Assembly (NCBI GenBank): GCA_947499885.1 | Contig: CANMQB010000002.1 | Span: forward strand, 1 to 46,069 | Direction of reading: 5' to 3' | Source of the DNA: Spartobacteria bacterium | GTDB lineage: Bacteria > Verrucomicrobiota > Verrucomicrobiia > Chthoniobacterales > Terrimicrobiaceae | DNA: 46,069 nt | Shown here: piece by piece, positions 1 to 9,766 of the stretch | Layout: every line of letters begins with the position of its first letter | How positions within the stretch are numbered: the stretch's first letter is position 1 | Notes under the pieces: model-generated | Seen by the model: the letters and a program-made list of their open reading frames with translations, nothing else | Told to the model about the DNA's origin: nothing | Databases searched by the model: none | Translations under genes and position numbers: made by a program

Positions 1-9
1 GACTGGAGT

Positions 10-351
10 TCAGTCCACAAGCGCTCCCAAGCTCGGGCGGATCGAGGTTTCAATCCGGCCATGGATTGCCCGTGCGCACATTTCCTCGATGTCGTCGCAG
101 TCCCACCAGCTCTTCATGTACGATTCTCCGAAGCCCAGCGTGCCGTCTTTGAGTATGCGATGGTAGAAGCGTTCGTCATGCACCTTGATATCGCAGGGGC
201 GATCTCCATTGATTTCGATATCCGCCCTTGCAAAGAGCTCGCTCACCACGCGCTCTGCGCGGCTGGTCTTTTTTTTGCGCGGATGGATGAAAGTGACCTC
301 TGATGCGATGGGGTCGGCCAACCTTTCAGTGGAATTTGCAGGCGCGCTCAT
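10..351 (-). CDS. Cyclopropane-fatty-acyl-phospholipid synthase-like N-terminal region (frame broken or truncated near window edge)
   Basis: Protein from MSAPANST... contains ADIEINGDRPCDIKVHDERFYHRILKDGTLGFGESYMKSWWDCDD, like the Cfa N-terminal domain (INGxxPxDIxVxxxxFxxRVLxxGSLGLGESYMxGWW). The frame stops at position 10-12. Confidence 0.65.
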   Translation of the reverse strand: MSAPANSTERLADPIASEVTFIHPRKKKTSRAERVVSELFARADIEINGDRPCDIKVHDERFYHRILKDGTLGFGESYMKSWWDCDDIEEMCARAIHGRIETSIRPSLGALVD

Positions 352-560
352 GAGCGGGGCTCTCCATAGAATTCCGAAAGGGCTTCCAGAAGCTCGCGGA
401 GTTTCTCTTCCGATTGCTCGCGGAGCCACTGTGCGAGCGATTCATCTTCCGATTGCACCGGCGGGAGCGGGCGGTCGGGAACAATATCGAACATCTCCAA
501 CTGAGAAGCTGCGGGGTGCGGATGAATTTGGTTTTGCATAGGCTCCAGACGTAGTTCCAA
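348..560 (-). CDS. Small hypothetical protein, translationally coupled to the Cfa-like gene
   Basis: 70-aa ORF whose stop overlaps the next start (ATGA). Helical, acidic C-terminal half. Start could be the internal Met (MQNQIH...). Confidence 0.4.
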   Translation of the reverse strand: MELRLEPMQNQIHPHPAASQLEMFDIVPDRPLPPVQSEDESLAQWLREQSEEKLRELLEALSEFYGEPRS

Positions 561-612
561 ACGAGCTCTCTACACCATCAGGTGATCACCCTATCGCGCT
601 CGGCGGCGCGGA

Positions 613-1395
613 ATGAAAATATCTGCATCCATGCCGAGGCAAGCGCCGCTGGCATTTTTAACCCAAAAATACAAACCACAAAAAATCACCACAGCCATGG
701 ACCCACTCATCGACCAAGTCTCCGACATCGCAGCCCTCAGCGATTCTTCCAGCCGACCGTTTCGCATCGTGATCATCTATGAAAACGTTGTTTCCGCTGC
801 CCGCGCTCTCCACGCTTGCGAGATTCTGCGGAGCGAAATTCCTCACGATTCAGCCCTCGAGATCAATGTCTGGAAAATGAGCACTCTCGGAGCCTCTGAA
901 AATCGTGCCCCCTCGGTCTCTGCCGCCGCGCGGGCGGATGTGGTGATTGTTTCTGCCTCTGGCAGTGAGGATCAGCCTGCACACATGCCGGTATGGGTGG
1001 ATGAGTGGCTGAGCCAAAGTGCCGCCTCTGGATCCGCCCTCTTCACTCTGCTCGGCGACCATGTCACACCGGGAGCGATCTCCTTCGCCTCCTGGCTCCG
1101 CCAAAAGGCTTCTCCGGTCGGCGTTGACTTCTTCTGTCACCCCCCTTTGGGTTCAGAAGAATGCGCTCCTCTGCGCGATATCCCACTCCTCATGCCAGCA
1201 CGAGCGCTTCCCACTGACGTTCGCATTCCGATTGAGGAATGGCGTCCTGGCGCAGCCTCTTCTTCGGATCGCTTTGAAAGTGCCTTCGATATTATTGAAA
1301 ATTTTGGCGCCCACCTGCGTGCCCGACTCTACGAGGCTCGCGTCCGCAGTGAGGCATCTCGACATCAGGAAAAGCCTGAACCTCTATATTGCTGA
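613..1395 (+). CDS. Hypothetical protein
   Basis: 260-aa ORF with coding-like composition; start may be the internal Met near 697 (MDPLIDQ...). No family recognised. Confidence 0.55.
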   Translation: MKISASMPRQAPLAFLTQKYKPQKITTAMDPLIDQVSDIAALSDSSSRPFRIVIIYENVVSAARALHACEILRSEIPHDSALEINVWKMSTLGASENRAPSVSAAARADVVIVSASGSEDQPAHMPVWVDEWLSQSAASGSALFTLLGDHVTPGAISFASWLRQKASPVGVDFFCHPPLGSEECAPLRDIPLLMPARALPTDVRIPIEEWRPGAASSSDRFESAFDIIENFGAHLRARLYEARVRSEASRHQEKPEPLYC

Positions 1396-1478
1396 TTTCC
1401 CGACAGAGTCTGCCCTTGACGCGCTTCTGGCTTATATTGTGAATGAAAGCTGCCATTCCAGCAAAGGCTTAATCTATT

Positions 1479-3017
1479 ATGCATCATCTTCTCAGCAGTC
1501 CTCAGGCGAATATTAAGTGTTCCATGTGCAATGAGATGCAATTCCGTATCCTTGCGGAGCAAATGCCGGATATTGTCTTACGCATGGATGCTCAGAATCG
1601 CTTTTTATACGTGAATTCTCGGATTAGTGATCTCACAGGTATCCCGGCGGAGGAGTTTTTTGGAAAGACGTGCGATGAGATAGGAATGCCGCCGCATTGC
1701 GCCGTTTTATGGGAGGAGGTTGTGGAAGATACCCTCACCAAGGGTCAATTGGTGGATCGGGAAGTGCAGCTCGAACTCGCGGGATCTCTCAAAAACCTTC
1801 ATATCCGCACCTCTCGAGATACCTCCTTCGGACATGGTGGCGCGGCCATCATTGCCACCGTGCGCGACATCACAGCGATGCGACAAAGTGAATACCAAGT
1901 TCGAGAACTTGCTCAGCGCCTTTCTTACCACATGAACAACACCCCGCTCGCCGTCATGGAGTGGGATCCCTCTGGCAAGTGTCTGACCTGGAATGGAGAA
2001 GCACAGCAAATGTTTGGATGGACGCGGTTGGAGATGCGTAAAAAATCTAAGAGTTGCCTGGAGCTGATCCATCCCGCTGACCGCAAAGGATTTCTTTTGC
2101 TCCTGAATCGCTTGCAGCAGGGATGGATTGTCAGCGACTTTGTAAAATTTCGCGCCCTCACGCGGAACGGCTCCTTGCTTTATTGCGAGTGCCATCTCTC
2201 GGCGCTTCTCGATTTGGATGGCAAAGCCAAGTCCATCCTCTGGGTGGCAAACAATGTCACGGCTCGCGAGCTGGCCGAGCAGGAGATGCAAATACTCAAT
2301 CTCGGGTTGGAGCAGAGAATCAAAGATCGTACCGTCGAGTTGGAGTCTTCAAACCAGAAATTGCAGCGGGAGATTCTTGCCCGCATGCTCTTGGAGCGAG
2401 AAATCATCAATATCAGTGAGCGTGAGCACCGCCGCGTCGGCCAAGACCTCCACGATGGCGTGTGCCAAGAGCTTTCCGGTGTTCGTTTCTCCCTTGAGGC
2501 CATATCCAAAAAGCGGAGGAAAGGCACCATGCTGCGCAACCAGTTGGATAATCTCAGTGGTGCCATCGAGAGGGCCGTACACCATGTGCGCCTCCTCTCC
2601 CGAGGTCTCGCCCCGCTGGATCTCGAGGACGGCAATCTGCCCATGGCCTTGGAGGAACTTGCTGCCAATACCAGCTCCCTTTTTCAAATCAACTGTACGG
2701 TAAAATGCGTAGGCAAATCCCAGCTGCTCGAAATCGAAAAAGCCATGAACCTCTTCCGCATCGCACAGGAAGCTATCCAAAATGCCATCAAGCACGGCAA
2801 AGCCAGCGAGATTTGTGTCAACTTGAATCTGAAGCAAGGCGTCCTCTCCATTACCGACAATGGAAATGGCATCTCAGAGCATGCCGCACCGCCATCGCGT
2901 GGCAATGGCATGGGCATGAAAATCATGCGCCACCGTGCCGATGTGCTCGAGGGCTCCATCGCCATCGAGCGCTCGAGCTCCGGCGGGGTCTGCGTAACCT
3001 GCAACTTTCCACAATGA
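1479..3017 (+). CDS. PAS-domain sensor histidine kinase (HisKA_3/NarX-type)
   Basis: Two PAS-like segments (FRILAEQMPDIVLRMDAQNRFLYVN; MEWDPSGKCLTWNGEAQQMFGW), HisKA_3 motif EREHRRVGQDLHDGVCQ and HATPase motifs (AIKHGKA, ITDNGNGI). Start may be at 1524. Confidence 0.93.
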   Translation: MHHLLSSPQANIKCSMCNEMQFRILAEQMPDIVLRMDAQNRFLYVNSRISDLTGIPAEEFFGKTCDEIGMPPHCAVLWEEVVEDTLTKGQLVDREVQLELAGSLKNLHIRTSRDTSFGHGGAAIIATVRDITAMRQSEYQVRELAQRLSYHMNNTPLAVMEWDPSGKCLTWNGEAQQMFGWTRLEMRKKSKSCLELIHPADRKGFLLLLNRLQQGWIVSDFVKFRALTRNGSLLYCECHLSALLDLDGKAKSILWVANNVTARELAEQEMQILNLGLEQRIKDRTVELESSNQKLQREILARMLLEREIINISEREHRRVGQDLHDGVCQELSGVRFSLEAISKKRRKGTMLRNQLDNLSGAIERAVHHVRLLSRGLAPLDLEDGNLPMALEELAANTSSLFQINCTVKCVGKSQLLEIEKAMNLFRIAQEAIQNAIKHGKASEICVNLNLKQGVLSITDNGNGISEHAAPPSRGNGMGMKIMRHRADVLEGSIAIERSSSGGVCVTCNFPQ

Positions 3018-3730
3018 AAAAAAACGAAACTCTTTCGAAGAGAAAGAAAACTCCGAAGCAACGAATTCTTCTCGTCGAAGACCATCCGATGACGCGGATG
3101 GGAGTGAAACTACTCATCAATGGTGACACGAAGTTGGAAGTCTGTGGCGAAGCGGGAAATGTTGGTGAGGCCCTCGACGCAGCAATCCGCCTGAGCCCAT
3201 CGCTCGTAATCACCGACGTCTCCCTCCCCGGGCGGAGCGGCTTCGAACTCGTGCAGGATCTGCAAGCCCGCTGCCCGGAAATCCCCGTGCTTGTCCTCTC
3301 GATGCATGCCGAGTCGATCTATGCAAGGCGCGCTCTCGAGATCGGTGCGCGGGGATACGTCATGAAAAGCGAGCGAGGCGAAAAGGTGCTCGAAGCCATC
3401 CACACAGTCTTGAGCGGCCGAATCTCCGTGAGCGAGGCCGTATCTGGGCAGTTGCTGGAATTTCTCTCCCATCGTTCCAAACAAAAACAATCCGGTCCCG
3501 ATGCTCTCAGCCCACGCGAGTTTGAGGTCTTCAAACTCATCGGTGAGGGCGTTTCCACCCAGGAGATCGCCAAGCGCCTGAACCTAAGCCCGAAGACGAT
3601 CGAGACCCACCGCGCTCATATCAAAGATAAACTCCAGGCAACCTCCGCCCCGCATCTCATCGCCATGGCAGCCGATTGGATCGCAAGACAAAGCATGGCG
3701 GAAAACAATATTCCTTCCAACGCGATCTGA
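3014..3730 (+). CDS. LuxR/NarL-family response regulator
   Basis: Receiver motifs (LLVEDHPMTRMG, VITDVSLPGRSG) and LuxR HTH (LSPREFEVFKLIGEGVSTQEIAKRLNLSPKTIETHRAHIKDKL). ATGA overlap with the kinase. Confidence 0.94.
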   Translation: MKKNETLSKRKKTPKQRILLVEDHPMTRMGVKLLINGDTKLEVCGEAGNVGEALDAAIRLSPSLVITDVSLPGRSGFELVQDLQARCPEIPVLVLSMHAESIYARRALEIGARGYVMKSERGEKVLEAIHTVLSGRISVSEAVSGQLLEFLSHRSKQKQSGPDALSPREFEVFKLIGEGVSTQEIAKRLNLSPKTIETHRAHIKDKLQATSAPHLIAMAADWIARQSMAENNIPSNAI

Positions 3731-3797
3731 AGGTCTTCTCAAACTCAAATTCCGGGTGAAAGCTCACCCGATCCTGAAAATGCGCCCTGCGCAGGTA

Positions 3798-3834
3798 GGC
3801 CGGAATCCCCGGCCGACACGGAGGTCGGCCCTCC
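3798..3834. repeat. Cluster of short overlapping inverted repeats
   Basis: GGCCGG/CCGGCC (3798-3803/3809-3814), GCCGAC/GTCGGC (3812-3817/3824-3829), GGAGG/CCTCC (3820-3824/3830-3834) in the noncoding stretch after the response regulator. Confidence 0.6.
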
Positions 3835-3953
3835 ACTTGTGGCAGCGGTCTCCGACCTAGCGAGTGCCAAGGCCGCGCGATAAGCGAGCCTCAGCCTATA
3901 TCAAACGAGGCGGCGTTCTTGGGAATCGGAGGAAGGATAGTCTCTCTGTTATG

Positions 3954-4039
3954 TGCCGGCGGCGGGACTCGAACCCGCACACTCCTTTCGGAATAAGGGA
4001 TTTTAAGTCCCTTGCGTCTGCCATTTCGCCACGCCGGCA
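3954..4039 (-). tRNA. tRNA-Leu (anticodon TAA)
   Basis: Minus strand TGCCGGC...GACTTAAAATCCC...GGTTCGAGTCCCGCCGCCGGCA: 7-bp acceptor stem, T-loop GGTTCGAGTCC, long variable arm, anticodon TAA. Confidence 0.93.
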
Positions 4040-4128
4040 AGGCTGTTTGAACAAGCCACCATCTTCGGACAGCAGACGATCTCCGCAAGCGTAAAAATGT
4101 GCTGACAACTTTGTTGAACCCGAAAACG

Positions 4129-4166
4129 GATTTTTGACAGGAAGACAGGATGGAGAGGATTTACAG
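4129..4166. repeat. Degenerate ACAGGA-type intergenic repeat
   Basis: TTTTTGACAGGAAGACAGGATGGAGAGGATTTACAGGAGAGG: repeated (G)ACAGGA units in noncoding sequence. Confidence 0.45.
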
Positions 4167-4233
4167 GAGAGGCTTTGGCTTTCGTTTGATATCGCACAAA
4201 TCATTTCAAACGCATCGAATCATAAACAGATCA

Positions 4234-4265
4234 GCCTCTGTGTCCTCTGTGCGCTCTGTGGTTAG
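4234..4265. repeat. Dispersed CCTCTGTG repeat, copy 1
   Basis: GCCTCTGTGTCCTCTGTGCGCTCTGTGGTTAG: about three 9-nt units (CCTCTGTGT-like), similar to copies at 38882 and 40731. Confidence 0.7.
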
Positions 4266-4353
4266 TTCTGCTGGATTCGGGTTGAATGAACAAGGGGGGA
4301 TGGGTTGATACGATGCTTGCGATTTCGGTAATCGAAATTACGATCCGCGCACG

Positions 4354-6468
4354 ATGAAATCGCTTAGGGAATCTTTTCAACAAATCGGAGATCACCGTGT
4401 GAGCTGCGGACATCTTCTGCCTTTTGGGGTGAGTCCAGTTCCCGGCGGTGTGAATTTTTCGATCTTCAGCGCAAACGCGACCGGTTGCACGCTGGCGCTC
4501 TTTCAGTCCGGTCAGGATAAGCCGATGGAGGAAATCCCTTTTCCCAAAAACTATCGCCTTGGTCACGTGTGGGCGATGGTTGTGCACAATTTGGATTACG
4601 AGAACCTCGAATACGGCTTTCGGATGGATGGTCCCTCGAGTGCTCGAGATGGGCATTATTTTGACGCCTCGAAGATTCTCCTCGATCCGCATGCTCGCGA
4701 GATCGTGGGCCGTGAGGAGTGGATGGCTCCGCCTCAAGCGTCTCACAAGCCGACCTTTCGTTCGCGTGTGCCTGCAGGCGTGGGTCAACTCGAACCGAAT
4801 GGAAGCACGAGGGTGCCGGTGAGCGAGCTCATCATTTACGAGATGCACTTGCGCGGCTTCACGCGGCACAAATCATCGAAGGTTAAAAATCCTGGCACGT
4901 TTGCCGGCCTCACGGAAAAAGTGAAGGACCTCGCCAATCTGGGTATCAATTGCGTGGAGCTGATGCCTGTCTTTGAATTCGACGAAACGGAAAACCTGCG
5001 GACCAATCCTACCAACGGCGAGACTCTCTGCAATTACTGGGGCTACAGCACGGTGGGGTTCTTTGCGCCGAAGGCCAGCTACGCAGCCTCTGCGGCCGAG
5101 AGCAGGCAGGTCTCCGAAATGAAGGAAATGGTGCGCGCGCTTCATGGCACCGGCATCGAAGTCATGCTGGATGTCGTCTTCAACCACACGGCCGAAGGCG
5201 GAGCGGACGGGCCGGTCTTTTCCTTCAGGGGGATTGACAACAAGACTTGGTACATTCTCGATGACAAGGGGGCATTTGCGAACTACTCGGGCTGTGGAAA
5301 CACGATGAACTGCAACTACCCCGCAGTGCGTGAATTTGTGATCAATTGCCTTCGCTACTGGGCCTCCGAGTATCACATTGATGGCTTTCGTTTTGACCTG
5401 GCTTCGATCCTCGGCCGCGACAGCCAAGGCAATCCGCTGGCGAACCCTCCGCTGCTGGAATTCCTCGCGCACGACCCCGTGCTGGCAGACTGCAAACTCG
5501 TTGCCGAAGCTTGGGACGCAGGGGGGCTCTATCAGGTCGGAAATTTTCCAAGCTACGGGCGTTGGATGGAATGGAATGGCAAGTATCGCGATTGTGCGCG
5601 TCGTTTTCTTAAAGGCGATCTCGGCCAAGTTGGCGAAATGGTGCAGCGTATTTTGGGATCCCCCGACCTCTACGCCGCGGCGGGCCGCAAACCCACGGCG
5701 AGCGTCAATTTCATAACATGCCACGATGGCTTCACCTTGCGGGACCTTTTTTCCTATAACGGCAAACACAATCTGGAAAATGGCGAAAGCAATCAGGACG
5801 GTTCCAATGACAACCAGAGTTGGAATTGCGGAACCGAGGGCGAAACCGACGACCCAGCCATCAATGCGCTGCGTCTGCGCCAATGCAAAAACGCGATGGC
5901 CCTTCTCATGGTGAGCCAAGGCGTGCCAATGATCTACATGGGCGATGAGAGCGGTCGCACACAGCGCGGCAACAACAACGCCTATTGTCATGATACCGAC
6001 TGGAACTGGCTGAATTGGAAGCCTGACGCTTTCGGCGAGGAAATGCTTCGCTTCACGAAATCGATCATTGCCTTTCGCAAAGCGAATCCATCCCTCCGCC
6101 AGACTGATTTTTTAAGCGAACTGGATCAAATCGGCAGTGGCTATCCGGATATCAGTTGGCATGGAGTCCTGCCTTGGCATCCGGATTGGTCGTCAAGCAG
6201 TCGGACACTCGCCTTCATGCTCTGCGGTCGGCATGGTCAGGCTCTTGGCGGGAAGCACCATTTCATTTACGTCGTCTGCAATATGTTCTATCAGCCGATC
6301 ACTTTCGGCCTTCCGATTCTTCCAAAGACCCTCCAATGGTATCGTTTTGCCGATACAAGCCTCCCAGCTCCAAATGATATCTGTGATCTGGGCAGCGAAG
6401 TCCTCCTGCCTTCGCAGAAAAGCTACGAGGCCAAGGAGTGGTCGATCGCGATTATTCTCGGCAAGTAG
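4354..6468 (+). CDS. glgX: Glycogen debranching enzyme (GlgX-type isoamylase, GH13)
   Basis: N-terminal CBM48-like segment (GVNFSIFSANATGCTLALF), GH13 motifs DVVFNHTAEG, GFRFDLASI, and VAEAWDAGGLYQVGNFP. Confidence 0.93.
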   Translation: MKSLRESFQQIGDHRVSCGHLLPFGVSPVPGGVNFSIFSANATGCTLALFQSGQDKPMEEIPFPKNYRLGHVWAMVVHNLDYENLEYGFRMDGPSSARDGHYFDASKILLDPHAREIVGREEWMAPPQASHKPTFRSRVPAGVGQLEPNGSTRVPVSELIIYEMHLRGFTRHKSSKVKNPGTFAGLTEKVKDLANLGINCVELMPVFEFDETENLRTNPTNGETLCNYWGYSTVGFFAPKASYAASAAESRQVSEMKEMVRALHGTGIEVMLDVVFNHTAEGGADGPVFSFRGIDNKTWYILDDKGAFANYSGCGNTMNCNYPAVREFVINCLRYWASEYHIDGFRFDLASILGRDSQGNPLANPPLLEFLAHDPVLADCKLVAEAWDAGGLYQVGNFPSYGRWMEWNGKYRDCARRFLKGDLGQVGEMVQRILGSPDLYAAAGRKPTASVNFITCHDGFTLRDLFSYNGKHNLENGESNQDGSNDNQSWNCGTEGETDDPAINALRLRQCKNAMALLMVSQGVPMIYMGDESGRTQRGNNNAYCHDTDWNWLNWKPDAFGEEMLRFTKSIIAFRKANPSLRQTDFLSELDQIGSGYPDISWHGVLPWHPDWSSSSRTLAFMLCGRHGQALGGKHHFIYVVCNMFYQPITFGLPILPKTLQWYRFADTSLPAPNDICDLGSEVLLPSQKSYEAKEWSIAIILGK

Positions 6469-6471
6469 CCA

Positions 6472-6894
6472 GTGAGCCCAAGCCTCCTCATAGCGACCCA
6501 CTTTTCGAGCACCTTGGCCATGACCGGTCTCATCTGGTTCGTCCAAATCGTGCATTATCCGATGATGGCCTCTTTCAGCCGCGAAAATTTTGCATCGCAT
6601 GAAAAGGAGCACTGCGATCGCACGGGCTGGGTCGTTGTGCCTCTCATGCTCGTTGAATTATCCACCTTTGCATTACTTTTTGCGGAGGGAACCCGATGCA
6701 ATATGTTTTTAATAAGCGGAATGCTGCTTGGGATAATATGGGCTTCGACTTTCCTCCTCCAAGTCCCGATCCACCGCACGCTTCTATCTGGATGGAATAG
6801 TCAGGCTCATCGCAGACTCGTCGCATCGAACTGGATTCGAACGATCGCATGGACCGGACGCTCCCTTCTACTCGGTTGGCTGTGGCTGGTCTGA
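6472..6894 (+). CDS. Multi-helix hypothetical membrane protein
   Basis: GTG-start 140-aa ORF just after glgX with several hydrophobic helices (LIWFVQIVHYPMM; LLGIIWASTFLLQVPIH). Confidence 0.65.
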   Translation: MSPSLLIATHFSSTLAMTGLIWFVQIVHYPMMASFSRENFASHEKEHCDRTGWVVVPLMLVELSTFALLFAEGTRCNMFLISGMLLGIIWASTFLLQVPIHRTLLSGWNSQAHRRLVASNWIRTIAWTGRSLLLGWLWLV

Positions 6895-6969
6895 AAGCTC
6901 TCGGGAATCTAGGCTGGCGCAATCAGTCTTGCCAAGTATGGCCAGACTTATATTCTGCCACGCTCCATT

Positions 6970-7308
6970 ATGACACTTGCCATTCTTTCTCTGTTCGCCC
7001 AGGCCGCTCCGGCGCAAACCCAACCAAACATGTTCATTTCCATGATGCCGTTGATTTTTATCTTCGTCATCTTCTACTTCCTCCTCATCCGTCCGCAGCA
7101 AAAGAAGGCCAAAGACCATGCCAAGCTTGTGGAGTCCATTAAAACAGGTGACCAAGTCGTGACCAATGCCGGCATTCACGGCGTGGTAGCGAATGTGAAG
7201 GAGAAGACTCTCATTATCAAAATCGCGGATAACGTGAAGGTGGAATTCGACCGTGCAGCTGTTGCAGCTGTCGAGAAAACTGCCGACAAAGAAGCCGCTG
7301 CTTCCTGA
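6970..7308 (+). CDS. yajC: Preprotein translocase subunit YajC
   Basis: Single TM followed by FYFLLIRPQQKKAKDHAKLVESIKTGDQVVTNAGIHGVV; immediately upstream of secDF. Confidence 0.95.
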   Translation: MTLAILSLFAQAAPAQTQPNMFISMMPLIFIFVIFYFLLIRPQQKKAKDHAKLVESIKTGDQVVTNAGIHGVVANVKEKTLIIKIADNVKVEFDRAAVAAVEKTADKEAAAS

Positions 7309-7353
7309 TTCTCTTAACATTGGGCCGATAGGCCTGCTTCCCTGCTCCATTCG

Positions 7354-9660
7354 ATGTCACCCGTCCTCACTTTCTGCTTTGGTCTTCTTCTTCTCGTGCT
7401 CTTTGGCTGGTATTTTGCCAGCGACCTTCCGTCCCGCAAACGCTGGCTGGGTCTGGTTCTTAGCGTCCTGCTTGCAGCCTTCTGCATCCAGCAAATCATC
7501 CCGCCGGATAAAAAAATCCGGTTGGGTTTGGACTTGCAGGGTGGCACGTCATTCCTGATCCGTCTCATTCCTCAAACGGAACGAGGCATCACCCCCGACT
7601 TACTTGACCAAGCGGTGGAAGTCATCCGCAAGCGCGTAGACCAATACGGCGTGAGCGAACCGGTCATCACTCCCCAAGGTAAGGATCGCATCCTGGTACA
7701 GATCGCAGGTCTGGACACGCAGCAAATCGAAGAGGCAAAATCTCAACTGCAGCGCGTGGCAAAGTTGGAGTTTGCCATTGTGGATGAAGGCGGCCCCGGT
7801 CGTGTCGATCGCATCCAGAAAGGCGAGGAGGTCATGGATCCCTCGTTCGTTCTCAAAACCTACCGCCCAGGCAAGGACAAGACCGAGTCGACACAAATTC
7901 TCGTGAAACGTCGCGCGGCCATGACGGGTGAATACGTGACCCGTGCATTTGCGTACTACGACCAGCAGGGCTACGGAGTGTCCCTCGAACTGAACTCCGA
8001 AGGAGCGAAGATTTTTGATGAAGTGGCCCGACAAAATAAAGGCCGCCAGATGGCGATCATCCTCGATGGAGAGGTCATCTCCGCCCCCGTCTTGCAGAGC
8101 GACCACTTCGGTGGTAGGGCTCAGATCACAGGCAAATTCGATGACAAGGAAGCCCGCGATCTCTCCAGCGCCTTGGAGAACCCTCTGCGAGTGCCCGTTC
8201 AGATCGAGGAAACGCGCAGCGTCTCGCCAACTTTGGGTGCTGATTCCATCCGCAGTGGTGTTATGGCTGGCGTCTCCGGCCTCATTTTGGTGATGTTTGC
8301 CACACTCATCTACTACCGCTTTGCTGGCCTCATTGCTGTCATTGGTCTTCTCTTGAACATCCTCTTGCTCCTAGGGGCCATGGCGATGTTCAACTTCACT
8401 CTCACATTGCCCGGTATCGCTGGTATTATTCTTACCATCGGCATGGCCGTGGATGCCAACGTGCTCATTTACGAGCGCCTCCGTGAGGAGATGGCTGCTG
8501 GAAAATCCCTCGCGACGGCCCTCACTGGAGCCTATGACAAGGCATTCAGCGCGATTTTTGACGCCAATGCCACGACCTTGATCACTGCGATCATCCTCTT
8601 CTGGCAGGCCACTGGTTCGGTGAAGGGATTCGCTGTTACGCTCACGCTTGGCATTATCGCCTCGATGTTCTCTGCGTTGCTCTTCACGCGCACGGGCTTT
8701 CGTTGGATGGTGGACAATTTTGGTCTTGCAAAAATCACGATGCTCGACCTTGTGCCAAAGCGCACTTTTGATTTTCTGGGCAAGCGTTGGCTCGCACTCG
8801 TGATCTCGCTCATTTTCATCGGTGGCTCTGTTGCCATCTTCGCCATTCGTGGAGAGAAAAACTTTGGCATTGATTTCCGTGGAGGCGACCTGCTCATCGT
8901 CGATTCTTCCAAGCCAGTAACCATCGCCGAGGCCCGCAATGCCCTGAATGACCCTGCAGTGGTGATCCAATTTGAACGCGAAGGCACCAAGCAAATGCTC
9001 ACCTTTCGCAGCACGCAGGGAACGTCTGACGCAATCTTGGCGAAGCTTCGCGCCGTTTTTCCGGATAGCGGCATCGTCGCGTTTGGCCAAGATACTGTCG
9101 GGCCCCAGATCGGCTTGGAGTTTGCCAAGAGCGCCCTCATCGCGCTTGGGCTCGGTATGCTCGGCATTCTTTTTTATGTGACCTTGCGCTTTGAATTTTC
9201 CTTCGCTCTAGGCGCTCTTGTTGCCCTTCTGCACGACGTGATTATCACTGTCGGCATCTTTTCACTCATCGGTGGAGAGCTCTCGCTTGTGATGGTCGGT
9301 GCTATCCTGACCATCGCGGGATATTCGATCAACGACACGATTGTTGTCTTTGACCGTATCCGCGAAGGCCTCAAGAATGGCGAGGGCGGTACGGTGCAAT
9401 CGCTGATGAACACCAGCATCAACGAGACATTGAGCCGCACGGTCCTCACAGGCGGCACCACGCTTCTCTCGGTCGGCGCCCTCTATTTCTTCGGAGGCGC
9501 CGTCTTGCGCGACTTCTCCTTTGCCATTTTGATCGGCATTATTGTCGGCACCTACTCGTCGATCTACATCGCAGCGCCAGTCGTTCTCTGGGCCTCGAAA
9601 TTGCGTGGTAAGAGCGTGCGCCGCGAGGTTCTGGAAACCGAGGCGCTCAAAAAAGCCTAG
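7354..9660 (+). CDS. secDF: Fused protein translocase SecD-SecF
   Basis: GLDLQGGTSFLI, GMAVDANVLIYERLREE (SecD) and FRGGDLLI, SINDTIVVFDRIRE (SecF) in one 768-aa ORF. Confidence 0.96.
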   Translation: MSPVLTFCFGLLLLVLFGWYFASDLPSRKRWLGLVLSVLLAAFCIQQIIPPDKKIRLGLDLQGGTSFLIRLIPQTERGITPDLLDQAVEVIRKRVDQYGVSEPVITPQGKDRILVQIAGLDTQQIEEAKSQLQRVAKLEFAIVDEGGPGRVDRIQKGEEVMDPSFVLKTYRPGKDKTESTQILVKRRAAMTGEYVTRAFAYYDQQGYGVSLELNSEGAKIFDEVARQNKGRQMAIILDGEVISAPVLQSDHFGGRAQITGKFDDKEARDLSSALENPLRVPVQIEETRSVSPTLGADSIRSGVMAGVSGLILVMFATLIYYRFAGLIAVIGLLLNILLLLGAMAMFNFTLTLPGIAGIILTIGMAVDANVLIYERLREEMAAGKSLATALTGAYDKAFSAIFDANATTLITAIILFWQATGSVKGFAVTLTLGIIASMFSALLFTRTGFRWMVDNFGLAKITMLDLVPKRTFDFLGKRWLALVISLIFIGGSVAIFAIRGEKNFGIDFRGGDLLIVDSSKPVTIAEARNALNDPAVVIQFEREGTKQMLTFRSTQGTSDAILAKLRAVFPDSGIVAFGQDTVGPQIGLEFAKSALIALGLGMLGILFYVTLRFEFSFALGALVALLHDVIITVGIFSLIGGELSLVMVGAILTIAGYSINDTIVVFDRIREGLKNGEGGTVQSLMNTSINETLSRTVLTGGTTLLSVGALYFFGGAVLRDFSFAILIGIIVGTYSSIYIAAPVVLWASKLRGKSVRREVLETEALKKA

Positions 9661-9766
9661 TCCGCGCTCAGTTCGCCCAGCTGCAAAGCGGTTAACTCTT
9701 TAAGCGCCACATGAGCAATCGCTATTGCCGAGTGGCCTCGAATTCTGATTTAAACATGCCTTCCCT

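Noticed and set aside
3864-4204. ORFs overlapping the tRNA-Leu region
   Set aside because: Translations such as GEMADARDLKSLIPKGVCGFESRRRH are typical tRNA-derived false ORFs.
4873-5991. 372-aa minus-strand ORF opposite glgX
   Set aside because: Antisense shadow of a confident GH13 gene, no recognisable motif.
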